From Eubacterium sp. (lineage in GTDB: Bacteria > Bacillota > Clostridia > Lachnospirales > Lachnospiraceae): a DNA stretch of 16,460 nt. A program made the position numbers and the translations under genes. The notes under the pieces are model-generated. The model was given only the letters and a program-made list of their open reading frames with translations, had not been told where the DNA came from and did not search any database. Positions within the stretch are counted from its first letter, which is position 1. The number at the start of each line of letters is the position of its first letter. This document shows positions 7,444 to 15,494 of this stretch, one piece after another. The DNA lies in contig DNFT01000090.1 of assembly GCA_003486385.1 (NCBI GenBank), forward strand, positions 25,117-41,576. The letters run 5' to 3'.

Positions 7444-8215
7444 TGAAGCGTCCCTTTTCCCTTCTGTCCTTTAATGTATTGGCGTTCCTCGATGCATTTG
7501 CTTTCTTTGACGCAATTGCACTCTTTGATGTGTTTGCACGCTTTACCTTATCTGCGTTCTTTGATGTGTTTACGCTCTTTGATGCGTTTGCGCTCTTTGA
7601 TGCATCTGTACTCTTTGACGTGTCTGCGCTCCTTGTCTTTTCATGCGGCTTTGCATTTTTATTCACAGAATATCCGAATCTTCCAAGCTTTTTCCCCAAT
7701 TCAAAGTATTCGCCATGTGAATAAGTGATTAAACCTGATGAATTGAGGTCAAACCTGCCGTTCTCATCCATATAACGGTCATCGACATTGACGTTCACAA
7801 CCTCCGCAAGAAACATGGTATGGCTTCCCAACGGCTGCTCACTCACCACGCGGCACTCAATATTCACCGGGCTTTCCCAGATTCCGGGTGCCCCTACCAC
7901 CTTAGATGGAGCTTCATGGAGCTTCATCTGCGCGAACTTATCAACATCCCTTCCCGAACGCACTCCGCAGAAATCAGTGGCATACACCAGCTCCTTTGTC
8001 ACAAGGTTGATGACAAATTCCTTTGTCTCCTTTATTATCTCATAGGAATATCTCTCCGGTCTGACCGATATGGATACCATAGGCGGATTGGTATTCACCG
8101 TCCCCGCCCATGCAACTGTTATAATGTTAGGCTTTTCTCCCTCCATTTTACAGCTCACCATAACCGCCGGAACCGGATAGAGCATATTCCCCGGCTTCCA
8201 ACTCAGCTTTGCCAT
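7430..8215 (-). CDS. Flavin reductase family protein (FMN-binding split barrel) with repeat tail
   Basis: Residues 1 to about 185 form a flavin reductase / flavoredoxin-like domain (FMN-binding split barrel), a cytoplasmic fold that binds FMN and reduces flavins or passes electrons. Recognisable parts are WKPGNMLYPVPAVMVSC near the N-terminus, NIITVAWAGTVNTNPP (30-45) and SVRPERYSYEII (50-61). Related proteins normally end near KKLGRFGYSVNK (175-186). This one continues for about 75 residues, of which 197-250 are nine tandem hexapeptides of the type A-N-A/T-S-K-S, then a charged end. The tail is basic, low in complexity and probably disordered. The ATG has AAAGGAG six bases upstream. The pyrophosphatase gene ends 40 bases before it and the kinase gene overlaps its end, so the three are probably one operon. 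The physiological substrate is unknown. Confidence 0.88.
   Translation of the reverse strand: MAKLSWKPGNMLYPVPAVMVSCKMEGEKPNIITVAWAGTVNTNPPMVSISVRPERYSYEIIKETKEFVINLVTKELVYATDFCGVRSGRDVDKFAQMKLHEAPSKVVGAPGIWESPVNIECRVVSEQPLGSHTMFLAEVVNVNVDDRYMDENGRFDLNSSGLITYSHGEYFELGKKLGRFGYSVNKNAKPHEKTRSADTSKSTDASKSANASKSVNTSKNADKVKRANTSKSAIASKKANASRNANTLKDRREKGRFNEKK
7466..7627 (-). repeat. 18-base tandem repeat (nine units) coding the flavin reductase tail
   Basis: Nine in-frame units of 18 bases encode hexapeptides: ADTSKS, TDASKS, ANASKS, VNTSKN, ADKVKR, ANTSKS, AIASKK, ANASRN, ANTLKD. On the plus strand the units look like CTCTTTGATGCGTTTGCG, with the central ones most alike and the outer ones diverged. 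Exact multiples of three keep the frame open, as expected for a minisatellite that expands by slippage or unequal crossing-over. Confidence 0.85.
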
Positions 8216-8255
8216 ACATGGCTCCTTTCTGCATTATAATTCATTATGCACTCTC

Positions 8256-9905
8256 TCACTCCTGCGACAGTACCGTCAATATCTCCGGAATAAGCTGCTT
8301 CTTACGCGACACAACTCCCTCAAGCCTGTACACGTTCTCCTCAAGCTTCGGCGCGTCGAAGCCGTTCTCAATGACATCCCCAGCCCCATTTCCCAGTGCA
8401 ATGAGCAGAGTCTCCGTAGCTATCATGTTGGTGAGCATGAAAAATATCATGTTGATTCCCTGACTTGCAAGCTGCTCCTCCATGTAGGGCATAATCTTAT
8501 CCTTTATGTCCATAAGCTCTTCCTCATCCATCGATGATATCTGACCCACACCGAAATTTATATCGTTTACCGAAAACCTCTTGTAGTCCTGCGAAAAAAT
8601 CTCCTGAGGTGTCTTGTCCTTCAGGTTGCTTCCGGCGCGGAACATCTTTACCGCATACTCCTCTATATCTATTCCTGCAAGCTCTGCAAGCGCCCTTGCG
8701 GCTTTCACATCCGCCGGGGTACATGTAGGAGAGCGGAACATAAGCGTGTCCGAAAGAATTGCCGAGCACATAAGTCCGGCTGTCTTTTTATTGATTTTAA
8801 TATGATTTTCCCCATACATCTGATAGATAATCGTTGCGGTACATCCGAGCGGCTGGTTTCTGAAAAATACAGGGTTCATCGTCTCCACCGCACCGAGCTT
8901 GTGGTGGTCTATTATCTCAAGAATCTCCGCCTGGTCAATCCCGTCAACCGCCTGCTTCGCTTCATTGTGGTCGACCATGATAATCTGCTTCTTACCCATA
9001 CCGAGGAGATTTCTTCTGGAAATCATCCCTATATAATTGCCCTGCTCATCATGTATAGGGAAATCACGGTGTCTCTTTTTCGCCATTACCTGACGCACCT
9101 CATCCGTGTACGCCTCTGTGCTGAAGGTTATGAGCCCCTCCGTTCTCATAAAAAAGCTTATCGGAACAGACTGATTTATAAGCCTTGACGCAGTAAATGT
9201 ATCATGCGGTGTGCTGATTATCGTACAGTGATTTTCAACAGCAAGCTTCTTAATCGTCATGGATACAGGTGCGCCCTCACACACAACAATACATCCTGCC
9301 TGCATCTCTATGGCGCATAGCTGCGATTCATATCTGTTTCCCAGAATGACGATATCTCCCATCCTGATGTAGCTCTCCATGAGGTCGGGATTAGCCGCTG
9401 CCACAAGCACCTTTCCTCTGTCAAACACATGCTCCTCATCCCCGATGATAAGCGCGCCGTCAAGTGTCTCAACAATGTTTTTGCAGACTGTACGCGCCGT
9501 TGAGAGTGTTGTGCTGTCATGGACATCCATATAGGATGTCGCGATATCAGCGATTGTGATTAAGCCCTCCAGCTTGTTATCCCTTGTTATCGGGAGCGTC
9601 ACAACTCCTATGTCCCTCATAAGCTTCCATGCCGCCTTGATTGAGATATTCCTGTCAACGCCGTCAACCTTGCGAATCTCTATATCCTTCACCTGACTCT
9701 TGACATCCATGACATACTGAGGTGCATTTACCCCGAACTGCTTTAACACATACTGTGTCTCCTCATTTGTCTGGCCTGCGCGTAGAGGGATGTACTCATT
9801 CTCCGTGTCTATCTCATTTTTCAGCTGTGCATAAGCTATCGCCGAACAGACGGAATCCGTATCAGGATTCTTATGCCCGATTACAAATATCTTTCTTTTT
9901 TCCAT
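8256..9905 (-). CDS. Manganese-dependent inorganic pyrophosphatase with CBS and DRTGG domains
   Basis: A 549-residue family II pyrophosphatase that hydrolyses pyrophosphate to phosphate in the cytoplasm and pulls biosynthetic reactions forward. The DHH catalytic domain is split by a regulatory insert: motif GHKNPDTDS (10-18) supplies His and Asp metal ligands; CBS 1 lies at about 70-130, DRTGG at about 140-245, CBS 2 at about 248-305 (HRDFPI); then VDHNE (311-315) and DHHK (333-336); the DHHA2 domain fills about 430-545. In characterised enzymes with this layout AMP and ADP inhibit, and ATP or diadenosine polyphosphates activate, through the insert. All visible metal ligands are intact. The ATG at 9905 has GGAGG five bases upstream; an in-frame start 20 codons earlier has no such site and would add residues the family lacks. 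A long imperfect hairpin lies in its leader. The flavin reductase gene follows by 40 bases. Confidence 0.92.
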   Translation of the reverse strand: MEKRKIFVIGHKNPDTDSVCSAIAYAQLKNEIDTENEYIPLRAGQTNEETQYVLKQFGVNAPQYVMDVKSQVKDIEIRKVDGVDRNISIKAAWKLMRDIGVVTLPITRDNKLEGLITIADIATSYMDVHDSTTLSTARTVCKNIVETLDGALIIGDEEHVFDRGKVLVAAANPDLMESYIRMGDIVILGNRYESQLCAIEMQAGCIVVCEGAPVSMTIKKLAVENHCTIISTPHDTFTASRLINQSVPISFFMRTEGLITFSTEAYTDEVRQVMAKKRHRDFPIHDEQGNYIGMISRRNLLGMGKKQIIMVDHNEAKQAVDGIDQAEILEIIDHHKLGAVETMNPVFFRNQPLGCTATIIYQMYGENHIKINKKTAGLMCSAILSDTLMFRSPTCTPADVKAARALAELAGIDIEEYAVKMFRAGSNLKDKTPQEIFSQDYKRFSVNDINFGVGQISSMDEEELMDIKDKIMPYMEEQLASQGINMIFFMLTNMIATETLLIALGNGAGDVIENGFDAPKLEENVYRLEGVVSRKKQLIPEILTVLSQE

Positions 9906-9933
9906 ACTGACCTCCGTTCCTTGAACACATCCG

Positions 9934-9980
9934 GGCAATTGCAAAACGAAAATCTGACAATACATATTTTCGCAATTGCC
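9934..9980. repeat. Bulged hairpin in the leader of the pyrophosphatase gene
   Basis: GGCAATTGC (9934-9942) pairs with GCAATTGCC (9972-9980); inside, CGAAAAT (9947-9953) can pair with ATTTTCG (9966-9972), with a short A-rich bulge on one side and a 12-base loop. It sits between the Nudix stop and the pyrophosphatase start. No T run follows on the minus strand, so it is not a standard terminator; processing, stability or attenuation roles are possible. Confidence 0.5.
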
Positions 9981-9990
9981 TGACTATTTT

Positions 9991-10686
9991 CTAATGTATA
10001 TGTTCGCTCACATAATCATATCCATTCAGTATAATCGCTGCGTGGTCTGCTGCAATCAGCTGGCTGCTCACTATCTTATAGTCCTTCTTCTCAAGGAGCC
10101 CCGTCCTGTCTGTGATGACCAGTACCCTTGCAGCCGGTCTGATATCCCCACATTCAAATTCAATATCGTAAAATTCTTTCTCTATCTGCTGTGTGCTGTC
10201 GGCAGCCTCACCCGCCCTGTGCACCTTCATGGAAAACCACCCTGCATCCGCAGCATCATCGCCGGCTGTTGCCGTAAGCTTTCCTTCCTCCTCAACAAAA
10301 ACATAAGCTGTGGTAATTATTCTTGTCCTTGGGTCCCTGTCATAATCACCATAGCTGCCAAGCTGGACGCCCTTGACTCCCTTAAGTCCTGTCTCCTCCT
10401 CAAGCTCTCTTGCCGCGGCAATATCAAGGTTCTCACGAAAATCCACGAATCCTCCCGGAAGGGCCCACCAGCCGATAGATGGATGATTTCCTCTTTTTAT
10501 AAGAAGGATTTTTCCTATTCTCTTTTTTCCATTTTCCTCAACGTAGGTAAAGATAAGATTGTCAACTGTATTAGCCGGAGTGTCATACAGCTTAGGATTA
10601 TACTCCTCAAGAAATGTCTTAAGGTCAAGTCCCGCTGCATTTCTCTCACCGGTTCCAAGGTACTGCTCATACTTTTCCAGATACAT
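9991..10686 (-). CDS. Nudix hydrolase
   Basis: A 231-residue cytoplasmic hydrolase of nucleoside-diphosphate-linked compounds. The Nudix box is complete at 79-101: G, five residues, E, seven residues, then RELEEETGL, supplying the metal-binding glutamates. The preceding GWWALPGGF and the later YDRDPRTRIITTAY resemble enzymes of the ADP-ribose / NAD-related group, but the exact substrate cannot be read from sequence. The first 35 and last 50 residues extend beyond the core and I do not recognise them; no helix-turn-helix was evident, so I do not favour an NrtR-type regulator. The ATG at 10686 has GGAGG six bases upstream; a start 34 codons earlier would run through the terminator of the preceding gene. 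It lies 85 bases before the pyrophosphatase gene and may be co-transcribed with it; both enzymes deal with phosphoanhydrides. Confidence 0.9.
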   Translation of the reverse strand: MYLEKYEQYLGTGERNAAGLDLKTFLEEYNPKLYDTPANTVDNLIFTYVEENGKKRIGKILLIKRGNHPSIGWWALPGGFVDFRENLDIAAARELEEETGLKGVKGVQLGSYGDYDRDPRTRIITTAYVFVEEEGKLTATAGDDAADAGWFSMKVHRAGEAADSTQQIEKEFYDIEFECGDIRPAARVLVITDRTGLLEKKDYKIVSSQLIAADHAAIILNGYDYVSEHIH

Positions 10687-10733
10687 AGTCTGCCTCCATT
10701 GTGCCATTTTGTGGCAAGATAGTAATAATGTAA

Positions 10734-10777
10734 AAGGCTCTCCGTCCACAGCGATTATGCGCATGACGAAGAGCCTT
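10734..10777 (-). terminator. Probable terminator after the zinc-ribbon membrane protein gene
   Basis: AAGGCTCT with CGTC (10734-10741, 10743-10746) pairs with GACG and AGAGCCTT (10765-10768, 10770-10777); on the minus strand the base between the two helices can form a G-T wobble. The loop is 18 bases. Only a short T stretch (TTTTAC) follows on the minus strand, so termination may be partial. It starts 20 bases past the stop codon. Confidence 0.65.
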
Positions 10778-10796
10778 ATGGACTCCATATATTATA

Positions 10797-11579
10797 TTAG
10801 AAAATTGCCCTTGTTACAAGCCAATTTACAAAGTAAAGACCTGCACAGATAATCGCTATCGAATATATGAACTTCTTTGAAAGCGGAAGCACCTTCACAA
10901 TACCGATACCCGTAAGATAGAACATAATACCTGTGACAGCCGCATGTATAACACCAAAAATAACACTAAAGAATGAATGTGTGAGCACAAGCCCTAATAA
11001 ATTTATAAGTGTAAATACAAGCATTGGAAGTGCCGGAATGGCAAATACGCTGAGCGCCTTCTTGAAGCTTACATTAGTACCTTCAACATACTTTGCACAT
11101 ACCCAGATAAGTCCTGCAAATGCTGCCGGAATTGCAACCCACCATAAAACAGGTCTTACTATTGCCATAACCCAGTCTGCTATATCATAATGCCAGCCCT
11201 TTGCGGTATGTACGATTATGCTTATAAGGCTATATATAAGCTGAAGTGCTGCATTGACAACAACAAGTCCCGCAACTGTTGTAATGGAATGCTCCCCTAC
11301 AACTGCCTCACTCGCCTCAACAGGATTCTTAACGAACTCCTTAGCGTATGCTAACATACCCTTGGAAATCTCTGTTGCCTGCTCCTTGGTGATAATAGGC
11401 TTGGCTGCCTGTGGCTGCGCTGTCTGCTGTGCTGCTCCGGCTGTTGCCTGGGCTGCAGCCTGAGCCTGTGTTGCCTGCTCCTGTGCTGCCTGTGCCGTCT
11501 GCTCTGTGGCGTTCTGTGTCTGGCAGCTGCATACTTCGCCATCCTGAAGTGGCTTACCGCACTTTGTACAATACTTCAT
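10797..11579 (-). CDS. Zinc-ribbon membrane protein, Yip1-like
   Basis: A 260-residue integral membrane protein of unknown function. The N-terminus is a four-Cys zinc ribbon (C4, C7, C17, C19), followed by a Gln/Ala/Thr-rich linker at about 20-60 and an amphipathic part to about 97. Five hydrophobic helices follow at about 101-124, 137-163, 175-200, 203-230 and 238-258. The layout fits the loosely defined Yip1-type / zinc-ribbon membrane proteins common in Clostridia, but no catalytic motif is seen. The ATG at 11579 is preceded by AGGAGGAGA; the longer frame starting seven codons upstream would begin inside that ribosome site. It has its own promoter and a terminator, so it appears to be a single-gene unit between the ABC exporter genes and the Nudix gene. 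Confidence 0.75.
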   Translation of the reverse strand: MKYCTKCGKPLQDGEVCSCQTQNATEQTAQAAQEQATQAQAAAQATAGAAQQTAQPQAAKPIITKEQATEISKGMLAYAKEFVKNPVEASEAVVGEHSITTVAGLVVVNAALQLIYSLISIIVHTAKGWHYDIADWVMAIVRPVLWWVAIPAAFAGLIWVCAKYVEGTNVSFKKALSVFAIPALPMLVFTLINLLGLVLTHSFFSVIFGVIHAAVTGIMFYLTGIGIVKVLPLSKKFIYSIAIICAGLYFVNWLVTRAIF

Positions 11580-11623
11580 GTTAAATCTCCTCCTACCCAT
11601 ATATTAAAAAACCTAATATAATC

Positions 11624-11653
11624 AGAATACACCTTTAACACGTTAACTGTCAA
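11624..11653 (-). promoter_or_regulatory. Sigma-A-type promoter of the zinc-ribbon membrane protein gene
   Basis: A consensus TTGACA (11648-11653 on the minus strand), an 18-base spacer and TATTCT (11624-11629). The spacer contains TTAAC-N2-GTTAA (11635-11646), a small dyad that could be an operator between the -35 and -10 elements. The -35 lies 18 bases past the stop codon of the upstream ABC gene. Confidence 0.6.
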
Positions 11654-11671
11654 CAGTACTTATAGCACATA

Positions 11672-13456
11672 TTATACTATATTTTTGAACTGGGCTGCAT
11701 AGAGCTTGTAATATGCTCCCTTGGCGGCAAGAAGCTCATCATGGCTTCCGGACTCCTTAATCTGTCCGTCATCAATGACAAATATTCTGTCTGCATTCTT
11801 AATGGTAGAAAGTCTGTGTGCGATGACAAACGAAGTTCTGCCCGCAAGCATTGCCTCTATGCCCTGCTGCACAAGTGCCTCCGTGTGAGTGTCAATGCTT
11901 GAGGTCGCCTCGTCAAGTATAAGTATCTGAGGCTTGCTGAGCATCGTTCTCGCAAAGGCGATGAGCTGTCTCTGTCCGTTAGAAAGCCTTGTTCCGCGCT
12001 CATTGATTTCAGTATCATATCCTTTTTCAAGCTTCGATATGAAGTCATGTGCATGAACTGACCTGGCAGCCTCAATAATCTCCTCGTCCGTGGCATCAAG
12101 CTTGCCGTAACGGATATTGTCCTTGATTGTTCCCGAAAACAGGAAATTGTCCTGCGTCATTATACCCATCTGCTCTCTGAGGCTCTTAAGCGTCACTGAC
12201 TTTACATCGGTGTCATCGACAAGCACCCTGCCCCTGGTAGCATTGTAAAAACGGCTTATAAGGTTGATTACGGTTGATTTTCCCGCTCCGGTAGGTCCTA
12301 CAAGTGCTATAGTCTCACCCTGCTTAACCTTGAAGCTTACATCCTTAAGCACCATCACATCAGGCTCATCCGAATAGGCAAAGGACACATGGTCGAACTC
12401 CACTCTTCCCTCAATCTTAGGGAGCTGTGACGCTCCCTCCTCATCGCGGATATCCGGCTCCGTGTCAAGAATATCGAACACTCTCTCGGCAGCCGATATA
12501 TTGGTGACTATCTTATTATAGAAGTTAGCCAGATTTCTGATAGGACTCCAGAACATTGACAGGTACGATGTGAATGCCATGAATGTACCTACGCCCACGG
12601 CACCTACACCAAGAACTCTTATACCTATAAAATAGAGCAGAAATCCTCCGACGCCCCAGCTTATCTCTATGGTCGGACTGAACATATCGGATACTCTTAC
12701 CGCACCGACAAATGCCTTCTTCTGCTCATCCACAAGCTCTGTGAAGCTCTCAAGGGATTCCGTCTCCGCAGCGAAGCTCTGCACAACCCTTATTCCCGAA
12801 AGATTTTCATGAAGGTAAGCATTCATGTTGGAGGTCTTTTTTCTGTAGGACTGCCATCTCTTGTGGCCGAGCTTCTCTATTATGGACATTGCAACTATAA
12901 GGAACGGCACTGTCACGAAGGAGGCAATGGCAAGCTTAGGATTCTTAACTATCATTATCACCGCAACCGCCACAAGTGTTATGAAATCCGGAATAAGTGT
13001 CGTGACACTGTCCGAAAGTATATTTTTTAATGCATTTACATCTCCGATTACCCTTGCAAGAATCTTTCCTGTAGGTCTTGTATCGAAGAAATGGAAGCTG
13101 AGCTTCTGAATATGCTCATACACGGCTTCCCTGATATCAAGAAGCACCTGATTGGAAATCCTGGCAAGCATATACATACGAAGCTTGATTCCTGCCACAT
13201 TTACCACATTCAGTCCCACACCGAACAGGCACAAGAGCATAAGTCCCTTCATGTCCCTGTTGGCAATGTGGACATTTACCGCACGCTCTATGATGAGCGG
13301 GTTTACAAGATTGATTGCTATTGTTATGCACATGATGAACAGAACAAGCAATATTTTTTTTCCATATCTGAACAGATAACGATAGAGACGAAGGAGGGTA
13401 TCAAGCTTCAATACCTCCTTCTGCTCCTCGTCCTCTCTGAAGGAATTAACCGACAT
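11672..13456 (-). CDS. ABC exporter half-transporter, canonical-site subunit
   Basis: A 594-residue type IV ABC exporter: a six-helix membrane domain (about 35-325) fused to an ATPase domain (about 350-590). Motifs: Walker A GPTGAGKST (387-395), Q-loop Gln435, signature LSNGQ (491-495), Walker B ILILDE with catalytic Glu516, and switch His547. The signature has Asn in place of the first Gly, while its own Walker B is canonical. With its partner this predicts a heterodimer with one degenerate and one working ATP site. Its ATG lies within the last codons of the partner gene (11-base overlap), with GGAGG nine bases upstream. Probable role is export of drugs, lipids or peptides across the cytoplasmic membrane; the substrate cannot be assigned. 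No clear terminator follows; the next gene's promoter begins almost at once. Confidence 0.93.
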   Translation of the reverse strand: MSVNSFREDEEQKEVLKLDTLLRLYRYLFRYGKKILLVLFIMCITIAINLVNPLIIERAVNVHIANRDMKGLMLLCLFGVGLNVVNVAGIKLRMYMLARISNQVLLDIREAVYEHIQKLSFHFFDTRPTGKILARVIGDVNALKNILSDSVTTLIPDFITLVAVAVIMIVKNPKLAIASFVTVPFLIVAMSIIEKLGHKRWQSYRKKTSNMNAYLHENLSGIRVVQSFAAETESLESFTELVDEQKKAFVGAVRVSDMFSPTIEISWGVGGFLLYFIGIRVLGVGAVGVGTFMAFTSYLSMFWSPIRNLANFYNKIVTNISAAERVFDILDTEPDIRDEEGASQLPKIEGRVEFDHVSFAYSDEPDVMVLKDVSFKVKQGETIALVGPTGAGKSTVINLISRFYNATRGRVLVDDTDVKSVTLKSLREQMGIMTQDNFLFSGTIKDNIRYGKLDATDEEIIEAARSVHAHDFISKLEKGYDTEINERGTRLSNGQRQLIAFARTMLSKPQILILDEATSSIDTHTEALVQQGIEAMLAGRTSFVIAHRLSTIKNADRIFVIDDGQIKESGSHDELLAAKGAYYKLYAAQFKNIV

Positions 13457-15188
13457 CTGCTGCCACCTCCTCTAAAAAGTTGGATGCGGAATACTGCGCG
13501 TTGTAGGTATCGTAATAGATTCCCTGCTTTGCCATGAGCTCGTCATGCGTCCCCCTCTCGGCAATGCTTCCGCCTTCAAGTACTATTATCTCATCAGCCT
13601 GCTTAACAGCGGAGATTCGATGTGCAATGATAATCTTGGTGGTACCCTTCATCGCCTCAAGCTCCTTCTGAATCTCATACTCCGTCTCCATATCAAGAGC
13701 CGATGTCGAATCGTCAAGTATAAGCACCGGAGCCTGCTTGGCTATGGCTCTGGCTATGCTGATACGCTGCTTCTGCCCTCCCGACAGACCGACACCGCGC
13801 TCGCCTACTACTGTCTCATATTTGTCAGTGAGCTTACCTATAAATCCGGCCGCCCTCGCAGACTGTGCCGAGGACTCGATAAGCTCATCCGTTATACTGT
13901 CTTTTCTTCCTATACTTATATTTTCCTTTATGGAGTCTGAGAAGAGGAAAACATCCTGCATTACAACCGAAAGATTGCGTCTGAGGCTCTCCGTTGTGAT
14001 GTCCTTCACATCGTTTCCGTCAAGCATCACCTTTCCCTCCGTTGCATCGTAGAAGCGCTCCATAAGGTTGATAATCGAGGTCTTTCCCGAACCGGTCACA
14101 CCCATTATTCCGAGGGTCTTTCCGGCAGGCACCGTAAATGATACATTATTTAAAACCTGTGTATCATTTATGTTAAATGACACATTATCGAATGTAACCT
14201 CTCCTCTGGCTCTTCCAATATCCTTTGCTCCGTCCTTGTCGGCAATCTCCGGCTCCTCAGCCCATATCTTCTTTATCTTCTTTGCAGAGGCAAGACCGCT
14301 CGCCAAATCAGCACTCAGCCAGCCTATCATCTCCATAGGCCATATAATATTGTTCGCATACTCTGTAAATGCGCCAAGGTCGCCAAGGCTTATCTTATCC
14401 GTGATAACAAAACCGCCGCCCACAAGCACTACTAACAGAAGCAGAAGTCTCGTCAGGAATGATATGTTAGGATTGTACTTGAGTGATATCTTAGACTGCT
14501 TCATGCTCAGGTCATAATAGTTCTTATTATGCTTTCTGAACTTTTCTATCTCATAATCCTCCCTCGCGAATGCCTTTACAACACGCACACCCGTAAGATT
14601 CTCCTGTACAACTGTTGTGAGTGCCGCATTCTCCTCCGACAGGTCGTCGTACACCTTTCCTATCTTCTTCTCAAGCACCACTGCCGTATATGCCACGATA
14701 GGCATGATTACCACCGGAATGATCGTGAGCACCGGGCTTATGCTGACCATGCACACCAGCACACTGACCGTGTGGATTACACACTCAATAGCCAGCATTC
14801 CGACATAGCCAAGTGCACCCCACACATTGTCAACATCATCCTTCACACGCGCCATCAGTTCTCCGGTGTTGTTTTTGTCAAAAAATCTTGTGGAAAGCTT
14901 CTGCACATGCTTGAAAAGTCCCACCCTGATCCTGCTTCCTATACTCATACTGGTATAGTCGAAGGTAAATTCCTTGATAAACTGGAATACCGCCCTTCCA
15001 CAGCCTATGGCAAGCAATCCGGACAGCAGCCTCATAAGAAGCTCCGTCTGTCCGCCTACGATGACATCATCAATAAGCGACCTTGTTATGAACGGATATA
15101 TCATGTCAAGACCGATACTGCATACCATCGCAGCAAGAGCTATCAGATACAGATACCAGCTCCTTGCGATGTACTTACTCAATTTCAT
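13446..15188 (-). CDS. ABC exporter half-transporter, degenerate-site subunit
   Basis: A 580-residue type IV ABC exporter half: membrane domain with six helices (about 12-305) and ATPase domain (about 328-565). Motifs: Walker A GVTGSGKT (363-370), Q-loop Gln411, intact signature LSGGQ (468-472), Walker B VLILDD (488-493) and His523. The residue after the Walker B Asp is Asp493 where the catalytic Glu is expected, the hallmark of the non-hydrolysing site in heterodimeric exporters such as TM287/288, BmrCD and LmrCD. It is the first gene of the pair. GGAGGT lies just before the ATG, and an 18-base dyad (15205-15222) sits directly upstream of that. No regulator gene adjoins the pair, although such exporters often have a MarR-type neighbour. 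Confidence 0.93.
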   Translation of the reverse strand: MKLSKYIARSWYLYLIALAAMVCSIGLDMIYPFITRSLIDDVIVGGQTELLMRLLSGLLAIGCGRAVFQFIKEFTFDYTSMSIGSRIRVGLFKHVQKLSTRFFDKNNTGELMARVKDDVDNVWGALGYVGMLAIECVIHTVSVLVCMVSISPVLTIIPVVIMPIVAYTAVVLEKKIGKVYDDLSEENAALTTVVQENLTGVRVVKAFAREDYEIEKFRKHNKNYYDLSMKQSKISLKYNPNISFLTRLLLLLVVLVGGGFVITDKISLGDLGAFTEYANNIIWPMEMIGWLSADLASGLASAKKIKKIWAEEPEIADKDGAKDIGRARGEVTFDNVSFNINDTQVLNNVSFTVPAGKTLGIMGVTGSGKTSIINLMERFYDATEGKVMLDGNDVKDITTESLRRNLSVVMQDVFLFSDSIKENISIGRKDSITDELIESSAQSARAAGFIGKLTDKYETVVGERGVGLSGGQKQRISIARAIAKQAPVLILDDSTSALDMETEYEIQKELEAMKGTTKIIIAHRISAVKQADEIIVLEGGSIAERGTHDELMAKQGIYYDTYNAQYSASNFLEEVAADVG

Positions 15189-15204
15189 AAATAACCTCCC
15201 TCTC

Positions 15205-15222
15205 TGTCACACTGTGGTGACA
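15205..15222. promoter_or_regulatory. 18-base dyad in the ABC exporter leader
   Basis: TGTCAC, six bases, GTGACA form a perfect dyad directly upstream of the ribosome site of the first ABC gene. It could be an operator for a dimeric repressor or an RNA hairpin close to the ribosome site. An A/T-rich stretch containing TAATAT precedes it on the minus strand and could be part of a -10 region, but I found no convincing -35. Confidence 0.4.
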
Positions 15223-15381
15223 TATTATTATCGAAAACACTGCCCTATGCATGTTCCCATCCTGTCCGGCAGCCGCTTACATATCCAAGCTTACTGCCCT
15301 GCTTCTGCCACGAAAATACATACACATGAAATTCTGCATTGCTTTTGCGGAAAAATCAATCCGGCTCTTAAGCACGCAAAA
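15223..15381. other. Intergenic region upstream of the ABC exporter genes
   Basis: No credible gene. On the minus strand it must contain the promoter of the exporter genes because a terminator precedes it. The best candidate I see is TTGATT, 17 bases, CAGAAT near its right end, which is weak. No RNA family was recognised. Confidence 0.4.
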
Positions 15382-15412
15382 AAGCCGCATAGTCGAAACG
15401 ACCCTGCGGCTT
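15375..15412 (-). terminator. Rho-independent terminator of the small-ORF unit
   Basis: AAGCCGCA (15382-15389) pairs with TGCGGCTT (15405-15412), with an inner GTCG/CGAC helix closing a three-base loop. On the minus strand six T residues follow. It ends transcription from the methyltransferase / small-ORF side before the ABC exporter genes. Confidence 0.85.
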
Positions 15413-15494
15413 AACTTCATGCAAATAGTCTAAGCTGTATCAAATATTATATGACCACATCATGTTATATAATCCCTAATACTCACCCATACTC

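Noticed and set aside
7443..7728. Plus-strand ORFs with repeated FDAFALFDV-like units
   Set aside because: They are antisense readings of the 18-base repeat coding the flavin reductase tail; the minus-strand frame continues a recognisable enzyme domain.
9976..10722. 248-residue plus-strand ORF across the Nudix gene
   Set aside because: It is antisense to a protein with a complete Nudix box and starts without a ribosome site.
14529..15194. 221-residue plus-strand ORF antisense to the first ABC gene
   Set aside because: It is a shadow of the membrane domain coding sequence, with His/Tyr-rich composition typical of a wrong frame.
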